From a virus, in IMG/VR virus record IMGVR_UViG_3300020580_000579, positions 1 through 36,825 of that record: a stretch of 36,825 nt of DNA. The stretch is one strand, 5' to 3'. A program made the position numbers and the translations under genes. Under the pieces are notes generated by a model. The model was not told the origin of the DNA, did not search any database, and saw only the letters and a program-made list of their open reading frames with translations. Positions 22,918 through 30,834 of this stretch are shown here, piece after piece (the stretch's first letter is position 1; each line of letters starts with the position of its first letter).

Positions 22918-23154
22918 TTACCACCATTCCGGCGGCCCGTAATGTGGCAAAAACTCTTGGATCTGTACCTTTAAATCGGCGTGTGTGTATGTGTGTCTAT
23001 TGCCACAAGCTTGGCATTGAAAATCAAACAACACCGGAATATCGTCGGGCAGCGCATGACCTCGCTGGCCCTCATGCGCTCCGATGATTTTGGCGACGTG
23101 GCAGGTATGGCATCCCGGTGTTTTGCAGTACGCGACCCACAGAGCGAACTTCAT
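22918..23154 (-). CDS. Zinc-ribbon small protein (78 aa)
   Basis: CKTPGCHTCHVAK (residues 10-22) and FDFQCQACGNRHTYTHADL (about 43-61) supply Cys/His pairs for a small zinc-binding fold. A perfect TATAAT lies 10 bases upstream of the ATG (23165-23170), so the transcript would be nearly leaderless. That promoter is just inside the end of the upstream HEPN-like gene. The reading frame is well formed, but no function is known. Confidence 0.6.
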   Translation of the reverse strand: MKFALWVAYCKTPGCHTCHVAKIIGAHEGQRGHALPDDIPVLFDFQCQACGNRHTYTHADLKVQIQEFLPHYGPPEWW

Positions 23155-23165
23155 AGCGCCGCGAA

Positions 23166-23963
23166 TTATAACGCGGGAAGAAGCTTTCGTGTCTCCATGT
23201 CGGCCACCAAACGCTCGAAGGCGGTTTGAGCAGTGTTGAAAATGCCGATTGCTTGGTCTTTATCGAGCCAGTCCTGAGGGTGCATCAACGGATTGCGATC
23301 CAGATTGCGTATGTTATCGAGGCTAGCAATGAGCTTTGCATCAGCCCCATTGTCTTTAAGAATTGTGACGTAGTGACCCAATCCCCGCGGGGCAGGTATT
23401 GGAACAGCCAGGAGCCAGATATAATCCAAGACCTCGTTCTCTATGCCGCGTAACATGTGAAATCCTGCGGCAGTGTAGCGCTCAAATGCTAAGCACTTTC
23501 CGCATTCTTCGATTTCACGCTTCGTTCGACCGGAGAGGCGATTCCAGCAGTCGGGAGAAATTGCGCTTTCAATCTCCTCTATGAGTGTTTTGGGTTCTAG
23601 TGCCCGCTGTTTTTCGAGGCCGACGATAAATTTCTGCGAGCATTCCCGCTCGAACGTATCCACCATGCGGTTGATGGCAACCTCGATGTTGAGCACTTCG
23701 TTAGAAGTTAGTACATGCACTTGATGGACGAGGCGCGCATCGGGTGGAAGAACGGCATCGATTGCCTCCAGAAGAGTCAGCAAGTCTTCACATGTATTTG
23801 GAAAAAGTGTGTGCTGCTGATGGCTCAAGAAATTATCGATCATGTTTCGCGTTGTAATCAGAACTCGGGAAAACTCAGCCACTTGAACATCAGCGTCGAT
23901 CCCCTCAAGCTTCGTAACGTCCTCTGCCAAGTGGTAGATCCACGCGGGATTGAAATCAATCAT
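23166..23963 (-). CDS. HEPN-like protein (265 aa)
   Basis: The protein is alpha-helical throughout. Near the C-terminus is RNPLMH (residues 223-228 from the ATG at 23963), followed by P. This is an Arg-x4-His arrangement of the HEPN superfamily, whose active members are ribonucleases in toxin-antitoxin and abortive-infection systems. The surrounding sequence (GFHMLRGIENEVLDYIWLLA; LDNIRNLD; TAQTAFERLVADME) also fits a HEPN-type helical bundle. The start could be upstream at 24014; neither start has a strong ribosome-binding site. It is the largest gene of the repeat-bounded cassette. A defence role is plausible but not shown. Confidence 0.65.
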   Translation of the reverse strand: MIDFNPAWIYHLAEDVTKLEGIDADVQVAEFSRVLITTRNMIDNFLSHQQHTLFPNTCEDLLTLLEAIDAVLPPDARLVHQVHVLTSNEVLNIEVAINRMVDTFERECSQKFIVGLEKQRALEPKTLIEEIESAISPDCWNRLSGRTKREIEECGKCLAFERYTAAGFHMLRGIENEVLDYIWLLAVPIPAPRGLGHYVTILKDNGADAKLIASLDNIRNLDRNPLMHPQDWLDKDQAIGIFNTAQTAFERLVADMETRKLLPAL

Positions 23964-24078
23964 GCGGTTACACCCAACGCGCGCGATAGTATCGCGGAAA
24001 GGTGAGGTAGGCAACTGCCGAGATCGTTCAAAATGCCCGCGAGCAAACGCGCGGAATGGGAATCCTAACGGGGCTCCA

Positions 24079-24107
24079 TTGTGGTCATTCCTAGGCCCTT
24101 ATATACT
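24079..24107 (+). promoter_or_regulatory. Promoter of the small secreted-protein gene
   Basis: TTGTGG (24079-24084) and TATACT (24102-24107) are 17 bases apart, a good sigma70-like pair reading rightward. AAAAGGAGG (24116-24124) and the ATG at 24131 follow. Confidence 0.55.
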
Positions 24108-24130
24108 GCTCAGCCAAAAGGAGGCTAGCC

Positions 24131-24409
24131 ATGAATAGCTTAGCCATTTGTTTGTTGATTCTCGGAGCTTTACCGAAGTCCGGCGACACCGTAGAAAGTG
24201 TGCAGGCGGAGTGGGTCAAGACGTTCAGTCAGGACCCTGCGGGCCAAGTAGAGATCTTCCATGTTCCTGAAGGATGTTTGGCAAGGCCGCTATGTCCTGA
24301 TCAGGAAATATACACACTGGGAATCTCGAAGGCGGCAATGGAAACGGGTCATCCGGTGATGTGGACACCGAAGGAGGATGAACCGAAGTATGTGTTGATG
24401 AAAAAGTAA
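24131..24409 (+). CDS. Small exported protein (92 aa)
   Basis: A perfect AAAGGAGG lies 6 bases before the ATG, with a clear promoter upstream (24079-24107). The N-terminus MNSLAICLLILGALPKSG is a short signal-peptide-like hydrophobic segment. The remaining 75 residues have two cysteines (CLARPLC) that could form a disulfide. No family is recognised. Its strong independent expression signals inside the cassette suggest that it is made in the integrated state, as cargo or lysogenic-conversion genes are. Confidence 0.65.
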   Translation: MNSLAICLLILGALPKSGDTVESVQAEWVKTFSQDPAGQVEIFHVPEGCLARPLCPDQEIYTLGISKAAMETGHPVMWTPKEDEPKYVLMKK

Positions 24410-24495
24410 CCGTTGTGCGTGCGGGCACAGCTCTAATGTTCAGCTCCGCAAGCCGCGTCGGTTATCTGTCGAAACCTGATCAGCGCGGACGTGTG

Positions 24496-24517
24496 AGGCG
24501 ATAGCGGTTAGCGCCGC
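24496..24517. repeat. 22-bp direct repeat, right copy (cassette boundary)
   Basis: Identical to 21450-21471 and in the same orientation. Its last base touches the stop codon of the 100-residue gene downstream of the large terminase (24517-24519), so the junction lies exactly at the end of that gene. Two 22-bp matches 3 kb apart are not expected by chance. Confidence 0.75.
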
Positions 24518-24819
24518 TAACTCCCCAGCGCAAAACGAGGCCTCTCCCATCTCGGGTCATAGATTGATATTTGTCCGAGCGGATATTTCAGACGCACTTG
24601 GTAACAACGATCTTCGAAGCGCACATCCGGAATTGCATTGTTCGGGTCGAATGAGACTGTAACACTGGAGTTCTTGAATATGACGAGTTTCTCAACCCGT
24701 TCGAGGGTTCCGTACTCATTGAAAGAGACAGCGAAACCGAACTCAAATACGAGACCGATCTCGGTCTTGTTGTCTATCCACGATTCGAGTTGTGTTTTGG
24801 CGATTTCTGAGTCGTTCAA
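24517..24819 (-). CDS. Hypothetical protein (100 aa)
   Basis: It starts at TTG 24819 with a strong GAGGGGGG site about 7 bases upstream, and overlaps the large terminase stop (TTGA). The sequence alternates beta strands (IGLVFEFGFAVSFNEYGTLE; KLVIFKNSSVTVSF) and has no recognised motif. It is co-translated with the terminase, so a packaging or head-assembly role is possible. Its stop codon coincides with the right 22-bp repeat, so its original C-terminus may have been changed when the cassette entered. Confidence 0.65.
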   Translation of the reverse strand: MNDSEIAKTQLESWIDNKTEIGLVFEFGFAVSFNEYGTLERVEKLVIFKNSSVTVSFDPNNAIPDVRFEDRCYQVRLKYPLGQISIYDPRWERPRFALGS

Positions 24820-26435
24820 TACCGCCCCCCTCGTCGCCCGAGTCGAATAGGGAATCTCGGCTTTTCCTCTGCTTCCAGTTGATAGTGACGAACCATCAAG
24901 GAAGTGGCAATAGCTTCACGTTCGACCTGTGACAGGTCCGGATCGTGCAGTTGCGTCGAAAACTGCCCCGCCAGTTCTGCTCGTCGCACCTCAAGCGGCT
25001 TCTCGCTTGTTGTGATGAATGTGTAGACTCCGTACCGCGCGTCGTCGGCTACGTCGTCCAAAGGATCTCCTGGCACCTTGAGAACGTCGCCTGGCCGTTT
25101 CTCGTCGTGCATGCGGCTCGGGATCGCCTCAATCAGTTTCGGACAATTATCGGCGATCCGCCATTCCCCCGTCTGGAGCACTTGATACATCAACTGCCAG
25201 CCGCCGATTCGATCATTCGATGCCTCTAGCACACAGAGGTCGTAAGGCTCAAGAACTTCATTGATCTGGTTAGCGATCGTGTGCCCGTCCCCAATGTTCT
25301 TAAAGTTGGATGGATCGAGATAGACAGCCACAATCCTGCGCCTGTTCCCCTTCGCTGTCTCCGGAACTACAAATCGGCGCACAACTTCTCCTGCAAACTC
25401 GTACGCTGGGAGATGCGCCGCAACGAACTCGCCTATCGTCTTCAGTTTTCCATCTTGAGTGCGGACATGAAGATGTGCTGATGCGCTGGATTTACCGAAG
25501 CCGTAATCGAGGCTGATGAAGTGTGCGTCCCACCACACGGCACCGACTTCGCCGTAAGGAATGACCATCTTTGAGGCTTTCCAGTTGGCAAAGTACGCGC
25601 CTTGAAGTTCACACCAGCAGCCCTGCTCCATGGCGGCCGAGAGCGAGCCGGACATCATCCGAAGGCGGTAGACGTATTTCTCGTCAAGGAGAGTGTGATC
25701 GCTCAGTCGTCCGGGGACGAATGCGATTGAGAACCCATGGCCTTCCTCGTCCACGAGTGGATACTCGTCCGATGGCCAGCAGCCGTCCAAGTACAATTTA
25801 CCCGCCTGCGCAGATTGTCCCGGGTTGTGTACCGGGCAGGCTCCACGGAGGAACAGTTTTTTGTGCCAAGCTGCACCGAGGTTTCCCGGGTTGCTCGCCA
25901 ACCGCATTCTCAGTTTCAGAGTCTTGTCCGTCGAACTCAGGCGCCCGAGCATGTTGCGGACCTGGTACTCAGAGTGGAATGTGGACTCATCAAAGCCGAT
26001 GAAGCTGTAGCGCGGACCTAAGTACTCCCAGATGTCTTTGTCGGTCGAGATGTAGGCTAGGCGGATTTTCGCCCCCGAAGGGAAGGTCCAAGTCCACGAC
26101 GGTGCACCGACATAGTTGCCACCAAGAGGCCTATAGAGGCGAAGAGTTTTGTCCACAATGTCGGTCATTTGAGTGAACTGCTGGCGGAAAACGATAGCCC
26201 GCAAGTTAGGATTGCTAGATTCGCGTGCGGCGTCGACCAGCATGGTCTCCGTTTTCAGAGAGCCGGCAGCCCCACCGAAGAACAAAATATCCGCGGCGGA
26301 CTCCAGAGCAGCTTTTTGAGCCGCAGTTTTAGGTGACCAGCCCAGCGGGTAGACCTCGTGGCGCGCCTGCTTGGAATCGCGCCAGAAGCGAGCATCCGCC
26401 CTAGCCTGCTTGGACTCTAGCTGGTAGTGGCTCAC
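24816..26435 (-). CDS. terL: Phage terminase large subunit of the right element (539 aa)
   Basis: The ATPase part has FFGGAAGSLKTET, a Walker A-type loop, and Walker B FIGFDES about 90 residues later. The nuclease part has SLDYGFG, VYLDPSNF and DDVADDARYG, the three acidic patches of RNase H-like terminase nucleases. The GTG at 26435 overlaps the small terminase stop (GTGA) and is preferred over a TTG at 26471 that would overlap by 40 bases. The gene appears intact. It is distinct from the left-element terminase. No portal gene follows; the 100-residue gene and the cassette come next, so head genes must lie outside the window. Confidence 0.93.
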   Translation of the reverse strand: MSHYQLESKQARADARFWRDSKQARHEVYPLGWSPKTAAQKAALESAADILFFGGAAGSLKTETMLVDAARESSNPNLRAIVFRQQFTQMTDIVDKTLRLYRPLGGNYVGAPSWTWTFPSGAKIRLAYISTDKDIWEYLGPRYSFIGFDESTFHSEYQVRNMLGRLSSTDKTLKLRMRLASNPGNLGAAWHKKLFLRGACPVHNPGQSAQAGKLYLDGCWPSDEYPLVDEEGHGFSIAFVPGRLSDHTLLDEKYVYRLRMMSGSLSAAMEQGCWCELQGAYFANWKASKMVIPYGEVGAVWWDAHFISLDYGFGKSSASAHLHVRTQDGKLKTIGEFVAAHLPAYEFAGEVVRRFVVPETAKGNRRRIVAVYLDPSNFKNIGDGHTIANQINEVLEPYDLCVLEASNDRIGGWQLMYQVLQTGEWRIADNCPKLIEAIPSRMHDEKRPGDVLKVPGDPLDDVADDARYGVYTFITTSEKPLEVRRAELAGQFSTQLHDPDLSQVEREAIATSLMVRHYQLEAEEKPRFPIRLGRRGGRY

Positions 26436-27085
26436 TGAATCTTGGTGCTGGTGTTTTGGTTTATTGCCCAAACTGGAAGCTTCCCTCTTTCGATGTATTC
26501 ATCCATCTCCTGCGGGGTGAATCGTTCCCATAACGGAGTCCGGTCAATCTGCAAACGCTCGACGAAGAGACCGAGATACTTGCCAAGCAACTCGAGCGCG
26601 GCTTTCTTGTCGGCGAGTTTATATTTACGTACTACGCCAATCCGGCGCCGATCATCACCGCGGCCTTCGAACAATTCCTCTACATCCATGCCAGCCAGCG
26701 CACGAGCGGTATCGTTGTCCAGGGCCGTGATTGGCTTCGCAATTCCATCCGCATCGAAGAACCTTCGCGGGTCAAGAAAGGCCAGCCGAGCCAACTCCTG
26801 CAGAACCCGGTCAGCGCTGATTTCCAAGCGCTCCGAGCGCTCCGCTGTCTGCTTGCCGGTTTCGGCTCGAACCTTAACATTCCTTAACAACCTAGAAGCT
26901 GCGGCTTCAGCCGTTTTCTTGCTGTAACCTGCTGCGATTGCAGCCCTTGTCGCATTCAGATCAATCAGGTACTCCTGCACAAAAAGCGCTTGCTTGGGAG
27001 TGAGCTTTAGCGGTTGCGCTGCTGGCTTCGACTTGCCTCCCGCTGCATCTGGATGCTTCTTTTTCGGTCCAACTTTTGGTGACAT
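26432..27085 (-). CDS. terS: Terminase small subunit (217 aa)
   Basis: LTPKQALFVQEYLIDLNATR, then AAIAAGYSKKTAEAAASRLL (about residues 28-67), is the diagnostic N-terminal HTH region of the Terminase_2 family. The middle helices (ADRVLQELARLAFLDPRRFF) and the C-terminal LGKYLGLFVERLQ segment are also typical. It binds the packaging site and loads the large subunit encoded next. GAGGAA precedes the ATG by about 4 bases. A basic, Pro/Ala-rich N-terminal extension of about 25 residues is present. Confidence 0.92.
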   Translation of the reverse strand: MSPKVGPKKKHPDAAGGKSKPAAQPLKLTPKQALFVQEYLIDLNATRAAIAAGYSKKTAEAAASRLLRNVKVRAETGKQTAERSERLEISADRVLQELARLAFLDPRRFFDADGIAKPITALDNDTARALAGMDVEELFEGRGDDRRRIGVVRKYKLADKKAALELLGKYLGLFVERLQIDRTPLWERFTPQEMDEYIERGKLPVWAINQNTSTKIQ

Positions 27086-27180
27086 GTCTTCCTCTCAGGG
27101 AAGAAACAAAGTCAAGAAATCAACACTAAATCCCGGGGCACCCGCTCAGAGATGCCGAGGGGTAGGTACAAATTGTTCAA

Positions 27181-27489
27181 CTACACGCAGCGGTCATCTG
27201 CTGCGTTCTCAGGGCCACGATAAGGCTCGATGATCTGGCACCCACAGACGAGGCAAGGGTTTGGCTCTGGCGTCGTCCCCAAGTCCTTAGCGAAAACGTG
27301 ACCCTCCGGAACGCCGCAGATGACGCCGGCCGGGATCTCCCAAGTCCATCCCGAGCCGTCCCTGACATAAGCCAAGCCGTCCTCGATCCGGTCAAACGTG
27401 ACGGGGAGTGGTTCTGTGCCAGGCTGGGCTCGATCGACATAGCCATCCTTTACGACGTAAAGCGTATCGCCTTTCTGAAAGAGTTTCAT
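27181..27489 (-). CDS. Hypothetical protein with C-terminal cysteines (102 aa)
   Basis: It begins MKLFQKGDTLYVVKDGYVDR and continues as a beta-rich small domain (YVRDGSGWTWEIPAGVICGV). The C-terminal part has CLVCGC and a final Cys, possibly a metal site. It is one of four short genes (27181-28519) between the secreted propeller-like protein and the small terminase. No family is recognised. Confidence 0.6.
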   Translation of the reverse strand: MKLFQKGDTLYVVKDGYVDRAQPGTEPLPVTFDRIEDGLAYVRDGSGWTWEIPAGVICGVPEGHVFAKDLGTTPEPNPCLVCGCQIIEPYRGPENAADDRCV

Positions 27490-27502
27490 GTTGCGCCTCG
27501 CG

Positions 27503-27715
27503 TCACGCCCCGTAGTACCCGACTGGTGTGGTGCCCTTTCTGTGAAGATAGGCCCGCTGCCTGCATCGTTGACTGCATTGCAGCTGCCACGGCCGCACAG
27601 CTACAAAATCACACTCACAGACTGTACAGGGCCGAATTTCTTTTTCCCGGACGATTTCCCCGTCTCCAGTCTCAGATGCGTCACAGAGTGACGCCGTGAC
27701 GCATTTCCCGGCCAT
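27503..27715 (-). CDS. Zinc-finger protein (70 aa)
   Basis: CTVCECDFVAVRPWQLQCSQ, then RCRQRAYLHRK, is a CxxC...CxxxC pattern with a basic tail. This finger is common in small phage and soil-bacterial proteins and probably binds nucleic acid. The ATG at 27715 immediately follows the stop of the upstream gene (27717-27719). A longer frame to 27778 would overlap it. Confidence 0.65.
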   Translation of the reverse strand: MAGKCVTASLCDASETGDGEIVREKEIRPCTVCECDFVAVRPWQLQCSQRCRQRAYLHRKGTTPVGYYGA

Positions 27716-27716
27716 C

Positions 27717-28109
27717 CTAGTTAGCCTTCCCCTGCGGCGCGCTGGCCAGGAGTTGTGCCTGCCGGGACTCTCTGACATTCTGCGTTGCTAAGTTGGGCCA
27801 CTTGAGTTCGCCGTTGGCGAGTTCGTATCGCTCGACAGCATCGGTCAGCATGTCTCTTAAAAGCTTCGCCTCACACCATGCCATAGTCACCGCCGTGGTC
27901 TGTTCCACCACGATGCGCAACGGTTTCGACGAACTATAGCCTCCGTCGATGGGTATGCTACGTCCGAGGCGCAGCCTTACATCGTGGCACCCCCAGCAGA
28001 TGTCGATGAAGTTGGCGTATATCTCGACAATGCCGTCTTTGTGCTCCCGCAGCTCAAAGGCAGGTTCTTCCGTGTGAGTCGCTTCGTGTGTAGGTGATTC
28101 TTCGGGCAT
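27717..28109 (-). CDS. DUF3467-like protein (130 aa)
   Basis: The core (YANFIDICWGCHDVRLRLGR ... AVTMAWCEAKLLRDMLTDAV, then ERYELANGEL) follows the pattern of DUF3467 proteins: an N-terminal YxNxxxI strand, a beta segment, then a helix with MxxxxAKxL and a closing YE..G motif. The biochemical role of that family is not established. GAGGAGG lies about 9 bases before the ATG. An acidic His/Thr/Glu-rich leader precedes the domain. Confidence 0.65.
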   Translation of the reverse strand: MPEESPTHEATHTEEPAFELREHKDGIVEIYANFIDICWGCHDVRLRLGRSIPIDGGYSSSKPLRIVVEQTTAVTMAWCEAKLLRDMLTDAVERYELANGELKWPNLATQNVRESRQAQLLASAPQGKAN

Positions 28110-28126
28110 GTTGTTGGCGCCTCCTC

Positions 28127-28184
28127 GCCGGGAAATTGTGCCCGGCTACGTCGATCAACCTAACGCGGGAACTGATTCCCCGCG
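28127..28184. other. Two adjacent GC-rich hairpins between minus-strand genes
   Basis: GCCGGG / CCCGGC (28127-28146) and CGCGGG / CCCGCG (28164-28184) lie between the genes ending at 28196 and starting at 28109. There is no T-tract. They may modulate transcript ends or stability in the terminase operon. Confidence 0.35.
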
Positions 28185-28195
28185 ATCTTGCTAAA

Positions 28196-28519
28196 TCACT
28201 TGCAATCATCTAGGTCCACGCCAATATCTGCGCACAATTGCTTGATTTGGCGTTCTTCTTCTGTCCCGCTCGCGTAACTAAGGTCGCGGCGGAAATTTTT
28301 AACGAAGTTTTCCCGGTCTTGCTTCGTGCCGCGCTGCACCAAAGCCCGAAGCAATAGCTTCATCATTGGGCAGTCATACTGATGCTCGTTGCCATTCGGC
28401 TTGCACTGGCAAGGTGCCTGCAACTGCTTGGCTTCATCTTCAGTCAGTTCTATCGGCCCAGCGTCTGCTCCGGGTAACTCAGTTCTCAGCTTCAACATCT
28501 CCTCCAGTGTCATTTTCAT
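28196..28519 (-). CDS. Hypothetical protein (107 aa)
   Basis: A GAGGAGG lies about 4 bases before the ATG (MKMTLEEMLKLRTELPGADA). The protein is acidic and helical, with a CQCKPNGNEHQYDC segment (about residues 37-50) that could bind a metal, and a C-terminal CADIGVDLDDCK. No family is recognised. Its start lies 10 bases after the stop of the secreted propeller-like gene. Confidence 0.6.
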   Translation of the reverse strand: MKMTLEEMLKLRTELPGADAGPIELTEDEAKQLQAPCQCKPNGNEHQYDCPMMKLLLRALVQRGTKQDRENFVKNFRRDLSYASGTEEERQIKQLCADIGVDLDDCK

Positions 28520-28529
28520 GCTCGCCTCC

Positions 28530-30044
28530 TCATGGTGTTGATGTGCATGGGTACGTGTCCAAAAGAACAGGCGTCTCCACGTTGCTATACTTCGACGGGC
28601 TACAGAACCAGCCTCCTAACCTGTAGCCGACAGGCTGGAGGCTGGCGCACACGAAAGAGTATAGAAACCACCCGGCAGGATTGGGAATGCCCCACTTGTT
28701 GAAGTTGAAATCCTCAATTACGGTGGGGTTATAGTTGGGAGGAGAGGTTGAGGGAGAGCAATGCTGCACGACAAAATAGTCGCAATTCTCAAGTTTTGGT
28801 CCGGTAGGCCAGCACGTACCCTTGGACACGAATTTAGACTGCGTGAAATTGTTGTAATGGAATGTGGGCACAGGAGCTTGTGGCTGGTCGAGGTTATTGC
28901 CACCGCCGCTGCACTGCATGTTGCCGGTATTCTCTATGGGTGTGCAGTCTCCCCCAGTCTCGACGCAATCGAACAGATCATTGGCGTTTACATTGGCGGT
29001 GATGGCCCATGTTCCCGGCCCAGTGAACTGCTGGTGTGCTATCGAGCTGCTATGGCCCTGCACGCTGATTTGCAGGTTCGCGTTGTGGGTAAAGGTATTA
29101 CAGACCCCGTTACCTGGCGGCGGAATCGTGCAGGAGACAGAGCCTGAATATGTGCGGCTGAACTGAATGCCCGTATCGCTGAACCGGTAGACGTTGTTGT
29201 TCCCTCCCGGTGCCCCTATCCCCCAAACGTACTGGGAGCCCCCGTTCGCCATGTAGGCCATGCCTCCATTCAGGCGATCCCATCCAGAGGAGCGGTTGCG
29301 ATGGTTGACCGTGCCATCGACCGAGGACAGCATATAAACGCCGCCTGCAGAGTCGGCTTGTATCTGGAGTGCTGAGCCCGCGATCTGGGAACAACTCGTC
29401 CCCAGGCAGTCCCACATCGTGTGATTCGAGCGCACAAGCAGGTAGGAACCGCTGGTTCCGTTCACAGCACTCACAGAGATGAACGGGTAACTTACCGTGT
29501 TGTAGATGGAGCAACTTGAGGAAGCAAAGTTCGGACACTGCCAAAGTGCGCCGTTGCCGTCGATGGCAAGTATCCAGCCGCTACCATCCTGAGCGATTGA
29601 GAAACTAGTAAAGCAATAGGCTCCGACGAGGTTAGTCCATGCAGAGCCATTGCGGCGTCCGATAGAGTGCCAGCCAGTATGGCCAGTGCAGGTGCTTCCG
29701 GCAGGGTCATAGAGTGCATAGAGGTTGCTGTCTGTGCCGTAATGGAGCTCGTAGACGGAGCCCCACTCCGGGTGCGAGTTCCACATGTTGGTTGGGTAAT
29801 CACTGAAGGCATAGCCAACGTTGTTGGAATCAATCGCATAGGCCAGTCCAGCGGCATCGGAAAATACCTTGGACGCCATGACGTGGCTGGCGTGCCAGCA
29901 ATTCAGTCCTCCAGTCGAGCAGTCAGTAAAGTTCGAAACGGCAGCAATGCTCCAGTTCCCCGAGCCGGAACTGGACATGGATTGAGCGCTCGCGGAGATC
30001 GCGAGCAGAATCAAACAGCCAATCAACAGGGTAAGTCGCTTCAT
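28530..30044 (-). CDS. Secreted beta-propeller (tectonin-like) protein (504 aa)
   Basis: A signal peptide (MKRLTLLIGCLILLAISASA|Q) is followed by about 270 residues of repeating units of tectonin/propeller type, in which a Trp/Gly-rich strand is followed by a Y-x-I/L-D pattern (LAYAIDSNNVGYAFS; NLYALYDPAGS; GWILAIDGNGALW; GVYMLSSVDGTV). The C-terminal 200 residues are rich in Cys, Asn, Pro and Ser and resemble an exported disulfide-bonded domain. Family members bind glycans or lipids. AAGGAAA precedes the ATG. Placed between the giant virion-type protein and the terminase genes, it may be an exported cargo protein or an unusual host-adhesion component. Confidence 0.75.
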   Translation of the reverse strand: MKRLTLLIGCLILLAISASAQSMSSSGSGNWSIAAVSNFTDCSTGGLNCWHASHVMASKVFSDAAGLAYAIDSNNVGYAFSDYPTNMWNSHPEWGSVYELHYGTDSNLYALYDPAGSTCTGHTGWHSIGRRNGSAWTNLVGAYCFTSFSIAQDGSGWILAIDGNGALWQCPNFASSSCSIYNTVSYPFISVSAVNGTSGSYLLVRSNHTMWDCLGTSCSQIAGSALQIQADSAGGVYMLSSVDGTVNHRNRSSGWDRLNGGMAYMANGGSQYVWGIGAPGGNNNVYRFSDTGIQFSRTYSGSVSCTIPPPGNGVCNTFTHNANLQISVQGHSSSIAHQQFTGPGTWAITANVNANDLFDCVETGGDCTPIENTGNMQCSGGGNNLDQPQAPVPTFHYNNFTQSKFVSKGTCWPTGPKLENCDYFVVQHCSPSTSPPNYNPTVIEDFNFNKWGIPNPAGWFLYSFVCASLQPVGYRLGGWFCSPSKYSNVETPVLLDTYPCTSTP

Positions 30045-30111
30045 TTTGTTGTTTCCTTAATTAATACCAGTGAATTGGTCAGACATTCTGTTGGCTTCCG
30101 CTAAATGCTTG

Positions 30112-30816
30112 CTACTGCAACTCCGGAGAGTATGCGACATCCCGGAACTGCCCTAACTTCACGGTCGCAACTATAGCATCGGGATTTGTACTGATGCCGT
30201 CGACGTCGGTGGTTACGATGATCCGCAGCGCGCTCACTCTGGCGGTATCCGCCATAGGCGAGATCGCCAGAAGGTGGCAGGTGGCGGGGTACACCGCCCT
30301 GAAGACTGAGTAACCGCGAGCGGTCAAGTTCTTAATGACTTCGGCAGTCGCGTGGGTAAGACGCTGGTCTCGGTTCTCGACCTGCGTAGCCTCTTCCCGA
30401 CGCTTGGCTTGGAGCGCCACCGCGGAGCTTTCGCGCGCCATCTCCGCCCTCTGTTTGGCCAGCCATGTCTTGGAGACCCCTCTGTTGTCCAAGGGTCCTG
30501 AGCCGTACTTAAACAGGTCCCTGATGAACATCCATGGTTCGGCGGTTGTAATGTCATCGCTTGCGAAATAATTTTTGAGAAGCGGCTCCATCTCGTCCAT
30601 CGTTCGTAGTCGGGTCATCAGAAGAAAGTTGTCCAACGCGGAGCTGTCATTGGGGGTCCACTCCCTCATTTCTTGCCCGAATCGCTGCCGAAAGAGTTTC
30701 GCGGTGAGAGCTGCTACCGCGGTATGGAGCTGCTCTCGCTCTAACCCCGTTAATTGTCCCCGCGTCTTTATGCGAGTTGGCTGTGTCGGGACTTCACTGA
30801 CTTCGTTTGCGTGCAT
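30112..30816 (-). CDS. Hypothetical protein (234 aa)
   Basis: AAGGAG lies about 7 bases before the ATG. The gene begins 18 bases after the stop of the giant gene, so the two are probably co-expressed. The N-terminal half is helical and charged (LTGLEREQLHTAVAALTAKL; WLAKQRAEMARESSAVALQA). The C-terminal half (VFRAVYPATCHLLAISPMAD ... ALRIIVTTDVDG) is beta-rich. No motif is recognised. A role accessory to the giant protein is the simplest guess from position. Confidence 0.65.
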   Translation of the reverse strand: MHANEVSEVPTQPTRIKTRGQLTGLEREQLHTAVAALTAKLFRQRFGQEMREWTPNDSSALDNFLLMTRLRTMDEMEPLLKNYFASDDITTAEPWMFIRDLFKYGSGPLDNRGVSKTWLAKQRAEMARESSAVALQAKRREEATQVENRDQRLTHATAEVIKNLTARGYSVFRAVYPATCHLLAISPMADTARVSALRIIVTTDVDGISTNPDAIVATVKLGQFRDVAYSPELQ

Positions 30817-30834
30817 GGTGATTCTCCTTGTGCC

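Noticed and set aside
26237-26262. GGAAGSLKTE loop of the right large terminase considered as a broken Walker A
   Set aside because: The Lys-Thr pair is kept, large terminases vary widely in this loop, and the rest of the ATPase looks intact.
24880-26300. Plus-strand frames opposite the right large terminase (for example 25571-26002)
   Set aside because: They are antisense to a gene with ATPase and nuclease motifs, with arginine- and serine-rich shadow-type translations.
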